From JAAYDS01 sp012729155 (GTDB taxonomy: Bacteria > Chloroflexota > Anaerolineae > UBA1429), in contig DAIPBO010000011.1 of NCBI GenBank assembly GCA_036774405.1, forward strand, positions 28,821-92,820: a DNA stretch of 64,000 nt, read 5' to 3'. The notes below the pieces were generated by a model. The model was not told where the DNA came from. It did not search any database and worked only from the letters and a program-made list of their open reading frames with translations. The position numbers and the translations under genes were made by a program. Shown piece by piece: positions 25,005 to 34,279 of the stretch. Positions within the stretch are counted from its first letter, which is position 1. Each line of letters opens with the position of its first letter.

Positions 25005-26642
25005 ATGGCCAAGCAGTTGCAGTTTTCGGAAGAAGCACGTCGCAGCCTCAAGAAGGGGCTCGATATGCTCGCCCAGGCAGTGGGCACCACCCTCGGCCCC
25101 AAGGGCCGCAACGTCGCCCTCGATAAGAAATGGGGCGCCCCTACCGTCACCCATGACGGCGTGACCGTGGCCAAAGAGATCGAACTCGAAGACCCATACG
25201 AGAATATGGGTGCCCAGCTCTTGAAAGAGGCCGCCACCAAGACCAATGATGTGGCCGGTGATGGCACCACCACCGCTACGGTTTTGGCCCAGGCTATCGT
25301 CAACGAAGGCATGAAGAACGTTGCTGCCGGCGCCAATGCCATGCTGCTCAAGCGCGGCATCGAGGCTGCCAGCGAGGCAGTGGTTAGCCATATCAAAGAC
25401 TCGGCTCGCCCCGTGGACACCCGCGAAGACATTGCCAACGTCGCTGCCATCTCGGCCGCTGACAAAGAGATTGGCAACCTGATCGCCGAGGTCATGGACA
25501 AGGTGGGCAAAGACGGCGTCATCACCGTCGAAGAGTCCAAGGGCCTCGAGTTTGAGATCGAGTACGTCGAGGGTATGCAGTTCGATCGTGGCTACATCTC
25601 GCCGTATTTCATCACCAACGCCGACACGGGCGAGGCCTCGCTTGAGGACCCCTACGTGCTCGTGTACGACAAAAAGATCTCGTCTGCTGCAGACCTGGTG
25701 CCGCTCCTCGAAAAGATGGTCCAGTCTGGCCGCCGCAATCTGCTGGTGGTCGCTGAGGATATCGAGGGCGAGGCCCTGGCCACACTGGTGCTCAACAAGC
25801 TGCGCGGCGTCATGAACGTTGTGGGCGTCAAGGCACCCGCCTTTGGCGACCGCCGCAAAGAGATGCTTCGCGACATCGCCATCCTTACCGGTGGTCAGGT
25901 GATCACCGAGGAAATGGGCCGCAAGCTCGAGACCGCTCAGCTCAGCGACCTGGGTAGCGCCCGCCGCGTGGTGGTCGATAAAGACAACACCACTGTTATC
26001 GAGGGCATGGGCTCGGAGGCCGAGATCAAGGGCCGCATTGAGCAGATCAAGGCCCAGATCGAGAGCACCACGTCGGACTATGATCGCGAGAAGCTGCAAG
26101 AGCGTCTGGCCAAGCTCTCGGGTGGTGTTGCCATCATCCGCGTCGGCGCGGCCACCGAGGTCGAGCTGAAAGAGAAAAAGCACCGCGTCGAAGACGCTCT
26201 GTCGGCCACGCGCGCTGCAGTTGAAGAGGGTATCGTCGCTGGTGGTGGTGTGACGTTGATCAACGCTATCGCCGCGCTCGATGGCATCAAGCTGCCCCTC
26301 TCTGATGAGAACACCGGTGCCCAGATCTTCCGCCAGGCTCTCGAACGTCCGATGCGCGGCATCGTCGAGAACGCTGGCCTGGATGGCGCCGTCGTCATCG
26401 CCGAGATTCGCCGCCGTCAGAAAGAGTCTGGCGACACGGCCATCGGCTTTGATGTGATCTCGGGCGAGTACGTGGACATGTTCGAGGTGGGCATCATCGA
26501 CCCCTGCAAGGTGACGCGTTCGGCTGTGGAGAATGCTGCCTCAATCGCAGCCATGATCCTGTCAACCGAAGCCCTGGTCACCGACATCCCCGAGCCCGAG
26601 GCCCCCGCTCCGGCCACGCCGCCAGGCGGCGGGATGTACTAG
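25005..26642 (+). CDS. groEL: Chaperonin GroEL
   Basis: A 545-residue chaperonin with the full family pattern, including TLGPKGRNVALDKKWGAP, the ATP loop DGTTTATVLAQAI, the apical peptide-binding domain and AVEEGIVAGGGVTLI. The C-terminus ends in PPGGGMY rather than a long GGM repeat. AGGAGG precedes the ATG. Transcribed with groES and closed by a strong terminator. Confidence 0.98.
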   Translation: MAKQLQFSEEARRSLKKGLDMLAQAVGTTLGPKGRNVALDKKWGAPTVTHDGVTVAKEIELEDPYENMGAQLLKEAATKTNDVAGDGTTTATVLAQAIVNEGMKNVAAGANAMLLKRGIEAASEAVVSHIKDSARPVDTREDIANVAAISAADKEIGNLIAEVMDKVGKDGVITVEESKGLEFEIEYVEGMQFDRGYISPYFITNADTGEASLEDPYVLVYDKKISSAADLVPLLEKMVQSGRRNLLVVAEDIEGEALATLVLNKLRGVMNVVGVKAPAFGDRRKEMLRDIAILTGGQVITEEMGRKLETAQLSDLGSARRVVVDKDNTTVIEGMGSEAEIKGRIEQIKAQIESTTSDYDREKLQERLAKLSGGVAIIRVGAATEVELKEKKHRVEDALSATRAAVEEGIVAGGGVTLINAIAALDGIKLPLSDENTGAQIFRQALERPMRGIVENAGLDGAVVIAEIRRRQKESGDTAIGFDVISGEYVDMFEVGIIDPCKVTRSAVENAASIAAMILSTEALVTDIPEPEAPAPATPPGGGMY

Positions 26643-26656
26643 TCTCGTCGAACGCC

Positions 26657-26684
26657 AGAGGCCCCCGCAAGGGGGCCTCTTTTT
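26657..26684 (+). terminator. Rho-independent terminator of groESL
   Basis: Ten-base arms AGAGGCCCCC and GGGGGCCTCT around GCAA, ending in TTTTT. Confidence 0.9.
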
Positions 26685-26721
26685 CTGTCTCCCTGGTGGG
26701 CACGCGCCGATCGACACAGGA

Positions 26722-26752
26722 AACGCCCCCACCCGTATCGGGTGGGGGCGTT
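26722..26752 (-). terminator. Hairpin terminator of the hsp20 pair
   Basis: Perfect 14-base arms at 26722-26735 and 26739-26752 with a 3-base loop, just after the minus-strand hsp20 stop. Only a short T-run follows on that strand. Confidence 0.7.
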
Positions 26753-26768
26753 GGCGTCTCGGTCGATG

Positions 26769-27209
26769 CTACTTGCTGGTAATCTTGATGGTGCGAGGCT
26801 TCATCTCTTCTTGCTTGGGCAAGACAAGCGTGAGCACACCACGGTCAAAGTTGGCCTCGGCCTTGTCGGCCTGCACCGGAATGTTCAGCCGCAGTACGCG
26901 CTGGAACTTGCCATAGGGGCGTTCTTGCGCCGCATAGTCGACGTTCTCCGCAGGGCCGGGCACCTCACCCTTGATGGTAAGCGTTTCACCCTCGATGGTG
27001 ATCTCGACATCCTCAGGCTTGATGCCCGGGACGGAGGCGAGGATCACCAGTTCCTCATCGGTGGTATAGACATCGATGGGCAACTCGCAGCGCGCCTCGG
27101 CCACTGTCCAGCGCGGCCCCGAGCGCACCATGCTATCCTCGAACAGGCGATCCATCGCGTCTCGCAGGTTCATTAGGTCTTTGAATGGCTCCCAACGTAC
27201 CATAGACAT
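26769..27209 (-). CDS. Small heat-shock protein Hsp20, copy 1
   Basis: A 146-residue alpha-crystallin-domain chaperone that holds unfolding proteins. The domain runs from about residue 40 (IDVYTTDEELVILASVPG) to VLTLVLPKQEE, and the C-terminal IKI motif (RTIKITSK) used for oligomerisation is present. ATG 27209 is preferred because GGAGGTG sits 8 bases upstream. It is the second gene of a two-gene hsp20 operon, 26 bases after copy 2. Confidence 0.94.
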   Translation of the reverse strand: MSMVRWEPFKDLMNLRDAMDRLFEDSMVRSGPRWTVAEARCELPIDVYTTDEELVILASVPGIKPEDVEITIEGETLTIKGEVPGPAENVDYAAQERPYGKFQRVLRLNIPVQADKAEANFDRGVLTLVLPKQEEMKPRTIKITSK

Positions 27210-27235
27210 GGTCGTCACCTCCAATACAAGTGATG

Positions 27236-27673
27236 CTACTTGGCAGTGATCTGAACAGCCTTGGGCTTGACCTCTTCCGGCTTGGGAAGCGTCAAGGTCA
27301 ATATACCGTTCTCAAACTCGGCCTTGGGCTCACCGCCGACACCGTGAGGCAGTGTGATGGACCGCTGAAAACTCGCGGTGCGGCGTTCACGGTGGATGTA
27401 GCTGCGCTTTTCCTCTTCGCTCTCTGACTGCGCTTCGCCCTTGATCGTCAGCGCATTGCCGATCAGCGTGACCTGGATGTTCTCGGGCGCAAAGCCGGGC
27501 ACAGCCGCTCGCACCACCACTGCATCCTCGGTCTCATACATATCCAGGGCGGGTTGCTGCTCTCTGGCCTCACTCAGACCGACGCGATAAAAGGCATCGT
27601 CAAAGAGGCTGTCAACGGCGCGCTGCAACGTCCACAGGCCACTGTATGGCGTACGTACGGGCAATCGTTCCAT
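27236..27673 (-). CDS. Small heat-shock protein Hsp20, copy 2
   Basis: A 145-residue alpha-crystallin protein: DMYETEDAVVVRAAVPGFAPENI, the core strands with FQRSITLP, ENGILTLTLPKPEE, and the C-terminal VQI anchor (KAVQITAK). GGAGGTGACAG precedes the ATG. First gene of the hsp20 pair, divergent from dnaJ, with a consensus promoter upstream. The two Hsp20s differ clearly in sequence and may form mixed oligomers (inference). Confidence 0.94.
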   Translation of the reverse strand: MERLPVRTPYSGLWTLQRAVDSLFDDAFYRVGLSEAREQQPALDMYETEDAVVVRAAVPGFAPENIQVTLIGNALTIKGEAQSESEEEKRSYIHRERRTASFQRSITLPHGVGGEPKAEFENGILTLTLPKPEEVKPKAVQITAK

Positions 27674-27711
27674 CTGTCACCTCCGCTATTGATGTAATTC
27701 CAACCATGCGT

Positions 27712-27740
27712 ATTATACCAATGATGATGGTTTGTGTCAA
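27712..27740 (-). promoter_or_regulatory. Consensus promoter of the hsp20 operon
   Basis: On the minus strand a perfect TTGACA (27740-27735), 17 bases, perfect TATAAT (27717-27712). A promoter this strong would need repression under normal conditions. Confidence 0.85.
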
Positions 27741-27798
27741 GTACTTCTTATGCTGTAATTAAATAAAAGTTGAGTCTATCTCTATCAACTTACTTGAC
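27736..27798. promoter_or_regulatory. Inverted repeats with HAIR-like element between hsp20 and dnaJ
   Basis: GTCAAGTA (27736-27743) and TACTTGAC (27791-27798) form an inverted repeat overlapping both -35 boxes. Inside it GTTGAGT, 7 bases, TATCAAC (27769-27789) resembles the HspR operator HAIR (CTTGAGT-N7-ACTCAAG), with a good left half and a weak right half. hspR is two genes downstream of dnaJ, so HspR control is plausible. Confidence 0.5.
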
Positions 27799-27823
27799 GA
27801 AAGTCATTGTAGTGCGTTATAAT
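27794..27823 (+). promoter_or_regulatory. Promoter of the dnaJ-htrA-hspR-clp operon
   Basis: TTGACG (27794-27799), 18 bases, perfect TATAAT (27818-27823), about 42 bases before the dnaJ-like start. Confidence 0.75.
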
Positions 27824-27864
27824 GCCTGTACAAGAGATATCGTGAGCTGCGGAGTCGTCTGACT

Positions 27865-28809
27865 ATGGACTATAAAGACTATTATCGCATTCTCGGTGTG
27901 AAAAAGGGCGCCTCGGAAGACGAGATCCGCAAGGCGTATCGCAAGTTAGCCCGCAAGCATCATCCCGATGTCAACCCGAATGACGCCGAGAGCGAGCAGC
28001 GCTTTAAAGAGATCAACGAGGCCTATGAGGTTCTCCAAGACCCCGAGAAGCGCGCCAAGTATGATCGCCTGGGCGCAAACTGGCAGCAATATCAGCAGAC
28101 GGGCGGTGACCCGAGCGACTTTGACTGGACACAGTGGTTTGGCGGTGGCGGCGCCGCGCCAGGCGGCGGCCGCGTCTATACCGAGCAGTTCGACCTCAAC
28201 GACCTGTTCGGTAATAGCGGCTATTCGGACTTTTTCCAGCGCATTTTCGGTGACCTGCGGGGCGCTCGCGCCCGCAGCGCAGGTCCTTCAACGGGCTATG
28301 CTGGCCAAGACCTGGAGCAACCGGTTCAGGTGAGCCTCGAAGAGGCCTATCACGGCACCAGCCGCATCTTGCAGGTCAACGGCCGTCGACTTGAGATTCG
28401 CATTCCCCCCGGCGTCAAAGAGGGGTCGCGTGTGCGCCTGGCCGGCGAAGGCATACCGGGGAGCAATGGAGGGCGTTCAGGAGACATCATTCTGAACATC
28501 TCTGTGGAGCCGCACCACCGCTATCGCCGCGATGGTAACGACTTGTACGCCGTCCAGCCGGTCGATCTCTACACAATGGTGCTTGGCGGCGAGGTGGTCA
28601 TCGAGACGTTGAGAGGCAGGGTGTCATTGACCATCCCCCCAGAGACGCGCGCCGGCCAGACCTTTCGACTGCGCGGTCGGGGCATGCCGGTGTTGCGGCG
28701 CGAGGGTGAACATGGCGACCTGATCGTTGAGGTGGCGCCTGCCTTGCCGCGCAATCTCAGTGAAGATGAGAAAGAGCTGTTTCGTCAGTTGGCCAAGCTA
28801 AGGGGCTAG
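27865..28809 (+). CDS. DnaJ/CbpA-type co-chaperone without zinc finger
   Basis: A 314-residue J-domain protein that would stimulate DnaK. The J-domain (residues 1-70) has YYRILGVKKGAS and the HPD motif in KHHPDVNP. A Gly-rich linker follows, then C-terminal substrate domains (VSLEEAYHGTSRIL, IRIPPGVKEGSRVRL). The Cys-rich zinc-finger of type I DnaJ is absent, so this is type II (CbpA-like). First gene of the seven-gene stress operon; no dnaK or grpE is in the window. Confidence 0.93.
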   Translation: MDYKDYYRILGVKKGASEDEIRKAYRKLARKHHPDVNPNDAESEQRFKEINEAYEVLQDPEKRAKYDRLGANWQQYQQTGGDPSDFDWTQWFGGGGAAPGGGRVYTEQFDLNDLFGNSGYSDFFQRIFGDLRGARARSAGPSTGYAGQDLEQPVQVSLEEAYHGTSRILQVNGRRLEIRIPPGVKEGSRVRLAGEGIPGSNGGRSGDIILNISVEPHHRYRRDGNDLYAVQPVDLYTMVLGGEVVIETLRGRVSLTIPPETRAGQTFRLRGRGMPVLRREGEHGDLIVEVAPALPRNLSEDEKELFRQLAKLRG

Positions 28810-28830
28810 AAGGCGAATCGAGGCGAACCA

Positions 28831-30075
28831 ATGAGTCGATCCATACGTCTGTCCATCATTATGTTGATGCTGGTCATGCTTGTAGGGTGTGCCCTACCGC
28901 TGCAGATCGCCAACGATCTGGCCGCCTCGCTCGGTGAGGTGGCTTCGGCACAAAGTGCTGAGCGCATGCCGACACCCACCCTATCCGCTGCCCCCACCAG
29001 CACGCCACGCCCATTGCCAGAGGTGGCGCAGGGTGACGCAAGCCAGAAAAGCGCACTGGGGTTGAGTGATGAGCAGCTTGAGCAGGCCTTTGATGCTGCC
29101 GAACGGCTGACCATCGAGGTCTATGAGCGCGTCAGTCCATCGGTGGTCTACATTACGACCCGAGCGATTACCATGGGGTATTTCGGTGCCTATCCTTCCG
29201 AAGGTTCTGGCTCGGGCTTTGTCATCGACAGAGAGGGGCATATCGTCACCAACCATCACGTTATCGAAGGGGCCGACAGCATCCAGGTCTCGCTGTTCGA
29301 CGGCACCAACGTCTCGGCAACGGTGGTGGGGGTCGATCCCGAGAATGATCTGGCCGTCATCCAGGTTGCGGTCGATCCTGATAAGCTGATGCCTGTGGAT
29401 ACCAGTTTCGACGGTGAACTGCGCGTAGGCCAACGGGCCATCGCCATCGGCAACCCGTTTGGCCTGGGCTGGACGCTGACGAGCGGCGTGATCAGTTCGC
29501 TGGGGCGCCCGCTGCAAGAGTCTAACGGTTTGACGATCTATAACGTGATCCAGACCGATGCGGCCATCAATCCGGGCAACTCGGGCGGGCCACTGCTCAA
29601 CTCGCAGGGGCAGCTCATCGGCGTCAATACGGCGATACGCTCAGGAGCAGACAATATCGGGTTTGCGGTGCCCGTGTCGACGGTCAAACGCATCGTCCCA
29701 GAGCTAATCGCTAACGGACGTTACCCGCACCCCTCCATCGGGGCGGTGGGCTACAGCATCTTCCCCGAGTTTGCCGAGCGGTTCGACCTCCCAGTGGAGC
29801 GAGGGCTACTGATTGTGCGTGTTTACAGCAACGGCACTGCTGATGTAGCTGGCTTGCGGGGCGCCAGTCGTGAGGCCTATGTAGGACGCACGCCCATCTA
29901 TCTGGGCGGAGACATTATCGCCCGTCTGAATGAATACGAGATCGATAGCAACGAAACGCTGCTCGAAGTGCTCGAGACCAAGATGCGCGTCGGCGATAGC
30001 GTGACAATCACCTACTACCGCGATGGACAGGAGCAACAGGTCACTGCCGTGCTCCGCGAGCAGACAAGCCGCTAG
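28831..30075 (+). CDS. Lipoprotein serine protease of the HtrA/DegP family
   Basis: A 414-residue extracytoplasmic protease. The N-terminal signal peptide ends in the lipobox LVGC (C20), so it should be anchored by lipid. The trypsin-like domain has the triad H in VTNHHVIEG, D in NDLAVIQV and S in NPGNSGGPL. One PDZ-like domain follows (about residues 300-400, with LIVRVYSNGTADVAGL). It degrades or refolds damaged exported proteins. It is 21 bases downstream of dnaJ in the stress operon. Confidence 0.93.
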   Translation: MSRSIRLSIIMLMLVMLVGCALPLQIANDLAASLGEVASAQSAERMPTPTLSAAPTSTPRPLPEVAQGDASQKSALGLSDEQLEQAFDAAERLTIEVYERVSPSVVYITTRAITMGYFGAYPSEGSGSGFVIDREGHIVTNHHVIEGADSIQVSLFDGTNVSATVVGVDPENDLAVIQVAVDPDKLMPVDTSFDGELRVGQRAIAIGNPFGLGWTLTSGVISSLGRPLQESNGLTIYNVIQTDAAINPGNSGGPLLNSQGQLIGVNTAIRSGADNIGFAVPVSTVKRIVPELIANGRYPHPSIGAVGYSIFPEFAERFDLPVERGLLIVRVYSNGTADVAGLRGASREAYVGRTPIYLGGDIIARLNEYEIDSNETLLEVLETKMRVGDSVTITYYRDGQEQQVTAVLREQTSR

Positions 30076-30109
30076 ATCGTGCATGCAACAGCTTGTAGAG
30101 GAAGAGCCT

Positions 30110-30532
30110 ATGGATGAGAACAGACTGCCAGATGACGAGCCGATCTATGTGATCAGCGTTGCCGCCAGACTGGTGTGCATGCATCCGCAGACCCTTCGGT
30201 ACTATGACCGGATTGGCCTGATGAAGCCCAGTCGCACCTCGGGGCGCACTCGGCTCTATTCGCGCAGCGATGTGGATCGCCTCAGAAAGATCAGTCGCCT
30301 CACCGACGACCTCGGGGTGAATCTCGCTGGCGTTGACGTCATTCTGAATATGACGCAGAGGATCCAAGAGTTGCAGGATGAACTCGAGCGCACTCGCGAG
30401 CAGGCCGAGGCCGAGATTGCCAGGCTGCGGCGCCGCTTGCGCGAGTTGTTGGGCCACGATGAAGAGCCAGAGACCGTGATCAATGTGCGTGTCCGTGAGA
30501 TCAAGCCAGGCGTCGAGGAGGATGCCTCATGA
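30110..30532 (+). CDS. hspR: MerR-family heat-shock repressor HspR
   Basis: A 140-residue regulator. The N-terminal MerR helix-turn-helix reads YVISVAARLVCMHPQTLRYYDRIGL, followed by RTRLYS and the HspR-specific LTDDLGVNLAGVDVILNM. A coiled coil (about 75-120) suits dimerisation. HspR with DnaK as co-repressor controls chaperone genes in actinobacteria. Its place inside the operon after dnaJ suggests autoregulation. The stop overlaps the next gene by ATGA. The start has GAGGAAGAG upstream. Confidence 0.9.
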   Translation: MDENRLPDDEPIYVISVAARLVCMHPQTLRYYDRIGLMKPSRTSGRTRLYSRSDVDRLRKISRLTDDLGVNLAGVDVILNMTQRIQELQDELERTREQAEAEIARLRRRLRELLGHDEEPETVINVRVREIKPGVEEDAS

Positions 30533-31620
30533 ACGCAAACAGTGTGCTGCTAGAGCTGGCCGCCTATCGCGGCGTGGGCAACATTCTTAGCATCTATCTA
30601 GACACCGACCTGCGAGACAAATCCAAAGAAGCTGTGCGCCTCATGCTGCGAGACCGTCTGCGTGGCATCGAGCACCAGCTGCCCGTCGACGTGTTGCAGC
30701 GTGTGGGTGACTATCTCGACTTTGAGTTCGATTGGCGTCCGCGTGGGCTGGCCATCTTTGTGAGTGATGATCTCTGGCAAGTGGTGCCGCTGCCGATCGC
30801 TGTGCCTGTGCAGTCTGTGTGGGCGGCGCAGCCCTATGTTCGCCCGTTGTCAGACGTCATCGATCGCTTTGGCGCCTACAACGTCGCCTTGATCGACCGC
30901 CAGAGCCTGCGTGTGTTTTCCGTACGCATGGGCGAGATACTGGCCCAGACCGAGGCGCTGGGCGAAGCCCTCAAACGCCATCGTCAGGGAGGGTGGTCGG
31001 CGCAGATCTATCAGCGCCGGCAGGATAACCTGGCCACACAGAACCTGAAACAGAGCGCAGAAGCGCTTGAGGCGTTCAACGAAGAGACGGGCGTGCGCCG
31101 GTTGGTGCTGGGCGGCAGCCCTGATGTGTTGACCCAATTTCGCGAGGTCCTGTCTCGCCATCTGCAAGAGCAGATCGTTGGCGAGTTCAATACTGACATC
31201 TCGGCCTCGAACCACAAGGCACTGCAACTCTCGCTCGACGTGGCGCAACAGGCCGATGCGGCCCAGGAGAGGGCCTTGGTCGCAGAGGCCATTACAGCGG
31301 CGAACAAGGGCGGCCAGGGCGTTATCGGCATGGCAGATACGGTCTATGCGCTTCATCAGGGCCGTGCGCGGCTGTTGTTGGTCAGTGAGACGTTCCATGA
31401 CGGAGCGCACGTTTGTGTTCACTGTGGCAGCGTCAGCGCCGAGGCTCATTCGCTGCCCGCAGAGTGCCCTCTGTGCGGGCACGACACCGTGACTAGGGTA
31501 GATGACGTGGCCAACCTGGCTCTGCGCAAGGCCATCGAGACGGGTGCGGCTGTCAATATCGTGCGTGCCAACGCCGAACTGGACCGCGCCGGCGGCATGG
31601 CAGCCCTATTACGCTACTAG
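30529..31620 (+). CDS. eRF1-like (baeRF1/VLRF1-type) ribosome-rescue candidate with zinc ribbon
   Basis: A 363-residue protein resembling bacterial and archaeal eRF1-like release factors. The middle RNase-H-like domain (YNVALIDRQSLRVFSVRMGEI) is followed by the loop RQGGWSAQIYQRR (GGW at 154-156, Gln159), in the position of the eRF1 GGQ peptidyl-tRNA hydrolysis loop (GGQS). The third domain has GGQGVIGMADTVYALHQGRARLLL. A zinc ribbon has C296, C299, C313 and C316. I infer a role in freeing stalled or stressed ribosomes. It is translationally coupled to hspR and followed by clpB. Family placement is by motif reading; the exact reaction is not known. Confidence 0.7.
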   Translation: MNANSVLLELAAYRGVGNILSIYLDTDLRDKSKEAVRLMLRDRLRGIEHQLPVDVLQRVGDYLDFEFDWRPRGLAIFVSDDLWQVVPLPIAVPVQSVWAAQPYVRPLSDVIDRFGAYNVALIDRQSLRVFSVRMGEILAQTEALGEALKRHRQGGWSAQIYQRRQDNLATQNLKQSAEALEAFNEETGVRRLVLGGSPDVLTQFREVLSRHLQEQIVGEFNTDISASNHKALQLSLDVAQQADAAQERALVAEAITAANKGGQGVIGMADTVYALHQGRARLLLVSETFHDGAHVCVHCGSVSAEAHSLPAECPLCGHDTVTRVDDVANLALRKAIETGAAVNIVRANAELDRAGGMAALLRY

Positions 31621-31646
31621 ATATCTTAATGTTGGAGCAAGAATCG

Positions 31647-34247
31647 ATGTCGATGGATCTCAACCGCTATACCGAAAAGGCCCGTGAGGCCATCATCCAG
31701 GCACAAGACCTGGCACAGCGCGATAGCCACAGTCAGGTGCTCGTCGAGCACCTGCTGGTGACGCTACTCGAGCAGCGCGACGGTGTGGTGCCGCAGGTGC
31801 TGCTACAGATGAACGTGCCGCCGCGCGCCCTGCTACAGCGCCTGCAGCAAGAACTGGCTCGCCAGCCAAAGATCCATGGCGCAGCACAGGTCTATCTCTC
31901 GCGCGAACTGGCACGGGTGATGTCGGCGGCCGACGAACATGCGCAACGCATGCGAGATGGCTATATCTCCACCGAGCATCTGTTGCTGGCCATTCTGGAT
32001 GCCCCAGGGGTTGCTAGCGAGGCCTTGCGCGAGCTTGGCGCCACCCCCGAGCTATTGTTGCGGGCGCTCTCGGCGGTCCGCGGTGGCCAGCGTGTCACCG
32101 ACCCCTCGCCCGAGGGCACCTATCAGGCACTGACCAAGTATGCCCGCGATATCACTGATCAGGCCCGTCGCAACAAGCTCGATCCGGTCATCGGCCGTGA
32201 CGAAGAGATTCGCCGTGTCGTACAGGTGCTCTCGCGCCGTACAAAGAACAACCCTGTGTTGGTAGGCGAGGCTGGCGTGGGCAAGACGGCTATCCTTGAG
32301 GGCCTGGCCATCCGCATCGTCAAGGGCGATGTGCCCAAGGGCCTGCGAGATAAGCGCGTCGTATCGCTGGATCTGGGGGCGTTGGTAGCTGGCGCCAAGT
32401 ATCGCGGCGAATTCGAAGAGCGCCTCAAGGCTGTGCTCAAAGAGGTGCAAGCATCTGAGGGGCAGATCATCCTGTTCATCGACGAGCTTCACACTGTGGT
32501 GGGTGCCGGCGCGGCCGAGGGCTCTCTGGATGCCTCGAACATGCTCAAGCCGATGCTAGCGCGGGGCGAATTGCACTGCATCGGCGCCACCACCATCAAC
32601 GAGTACCGCAAATACATCGAAAAAGACCCCGCTCTCGAGCGGCGCTTTCAGCCGATCTTTGTCGAGCCGCCCAGCGTGAATGAGACCATCAGCATCCTGC
32701 GGGGCCTGAAAGAGCGCTACGAGGTGCATCACGGGGTGCGCATCCAGGATGGCGCCCTCATCGCTGCGGCAACACTATCCGATCGTTACATCGCCGACCG
32801 CTTTTTGCCTGACAAGGCCATCGATCTGGTCGATGAGGCGGCCGCGCGTCTGCGTATGGAGATCGACAGTTCACCCGTCGAGATCGATGAGCGTGAGCAT
32901 CGCCTGGTGCAGCTGCAGATCGAAGAACAAGCGCTCAGCCAGGAACGTGATGATGCCTCGAAGGAACGTCTTGAGCGCATTAGGCAAGAGCTTGCCGGCC
33001 TCAAGGAAGAGCTGGCGGCCCTGCGAGCGCGCTATGAGCGCGAGCGGCAGGCGATCAACGCGGTCCAAGAGGCGCAGGCCAGGCTGGAAGACCTGCGTGG
33101 CGAGGCTGAGCGTGCTGAGCGAGACGGCAATTACGAACTGGCGGCCAGGTTGCGCTATGGCGATATCCGCGAGCTTGAGCAGCGACTGACGCAACTCGAG
33201 CAACCTGGCGAAGATCAAGCCATGTTGCAGCAAGAGGTCACCGAGCAAGACATCGCCCATATCGTCTCACGGTGGACGGGCATCCCCGTCTCGCGGCTGC
33301 TCGAGGGCGAGGTCGAGAAACTCATCCATATGGAAGAGCGTCTCCACGCTCGCGTGGTGGGGCAAGACGAGGCCGTTCGGGCCGTCTCGAACGCCGTGCG
33401 GCGGGCACGCTCCGGTCTGCAAGACCATCAACGGCCCATCGGCAGTTTTATCTTTATGGGCCCAACCGGTGTGGGCAAGACAGAGCTGGCGCGCGCCCTG
33501 GCCGAGTTTCTTTTCGATGATGAGCGCGCCATCATCCGTCTGGATATGAGCGAGTATCAAGAGCGCCACACAGTGGCTCGTATGATCGGCGCACCGCCGG
33601 GTTATGTGGGCTACGATGAGGGCGGCCAACTCACCGAAGCGGTGCGTCGACGCCCCTATGCCGTAGTGCTCTTTGACGAGATGGAAAAGGCCCACGCTGA
33701 GGTGTTCAATGTACTGCTCCAAATCCTCGATGAGGGCCGCTTGACCGATGGTAAGGGGCGGACGGTCAACTTTGCCAACACAGTCGTGATCATGACGTCT
33801 AACATCGGCAGTCAATGGATCAGTGAGCTTGGCGGCCGCGATGATGCCCTGATGCGCCAACGCGTGAACGAGGCGCTGCGGCAGCGTTTTCCACCCGAGT
33901 TTCTCAACCGCATCGACGAAACGATCGTCTTTCACGCCCTGTCTCGTGAGCACATCGGGCAGATCGTCGACATTCAACTTCGCCAGTTGGGCAAGCTCCT
34001 GGCCGACCACGGCCTTGGCCTCGAGGTGACGCCGGCCGCCCGGCAGGCGTTGGCCGACGAGGGCTTTGACCCGGTCTATGGCGCCAGGCCCCTCAAGCGC
34101 ACCATTCAGCGTCGAATTCAGGATGCGTTGGCGCTCGAGCTGCTCCAGCGACGCTTTGCCGAGGGCGATGTCGTGATGGTTGATCACGATGCAGGGGGCT
34201 TCAAGTTCAGTGCTGCTGAGCCAGTGACGGCGAACACGCCGGCTTAG
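31647..34247 (+). CDS. clpB: ATP-dependent disaggregase ClpB
   Basis: An 866-residue AAA+ protein that pulls proteins out of aggregates together with DnaK. It has an N-domain, a first AAA module (GEAGVGKTAILEGLA, FIDELHTVVGAGAAEG), a long coiled-coil M-domain (about 400-520, EERDDASKERLERIRQEL region) and a second AAA module (MGPTGVGKTELARAL, FDEMEKAH). The full M-domain separates it from ClpC. GGAG lies 9 bases before ATG 31647; an in-frame ATG at 31629 is less likely. Operon position between the eRF1-like gene and clpC. Confidence 0.95.
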   Translation: MSMDLNRYTEKAREAIIQAQDLAQRDSHSQVLVEHLLVTLLEQRDGVVPQVLLQMNVPPRALLQRLQQELARQPKIHGAAQVYLSRELARVMSAADEHAQRMRDGYISTEHLLLAILDAPGVASEALRELGATPELLLRALSAVRGGQRVTDPSPEGTYQALTKYARDITDQARRNKLDPVIGRDEEIRRVVQVLSRRTKNNPVLVGEAGVGKTAILEGLAIRIVKGDVPKGLRDKRVVSLDLGALVAGAKYRGEFEERLKAVLKEVQASEGQIILFIDELHTVVGAGAAEGSLDASNMLKPMLARGELHCIGATTINEYRKYIEKDPALERRFQPIFVEPPSVNETISILRGLKERYEVHHGVRIQDGALIAAATLSDRYIADRFLPDKAIDLVDEAAARLRMEIDSSPVEIDEREHRLVQLQIEEQALSQERDDASKERLERIRQELAGLKEELAALRARYERERQAINAVQEAQARLEDLRGEAERAERDGNYELAARLRYGDIRELEQRLTQLEQPGEDQAMLQQEVTEQDIAHIVSRWTGIPVSRLLEGEVEKLIHMEERLHARVVGQDEAVRAVSNAVRRARSGLQDHQRPIGSFIFMGPTGVGKTELARALAEFLFDDERAIIRLDMSEYQERHTVARMIGAPPGYVGYDEGGQLTEAVRRRPYAVVLFDEMEKAHAEVFNVLLQILDEGRLTDGKGRTVNFANTVVIMTSNIGSQWISELGGRDDALMRQRVNEALRQRFPPEFLNRIDETIVFHALSREHIGQIVDIQLRQLGKLLADHGLGLEVTPAARQALADEGFDPVYGARPLKRTIQRRIQDALALELLQRRFAEGDVVMVDHDAGGFKFSAAEPVTANTPA

Positions 34248-34279
34248 GCCCACGCAACATTCCATCTATAGAGGTAAAT

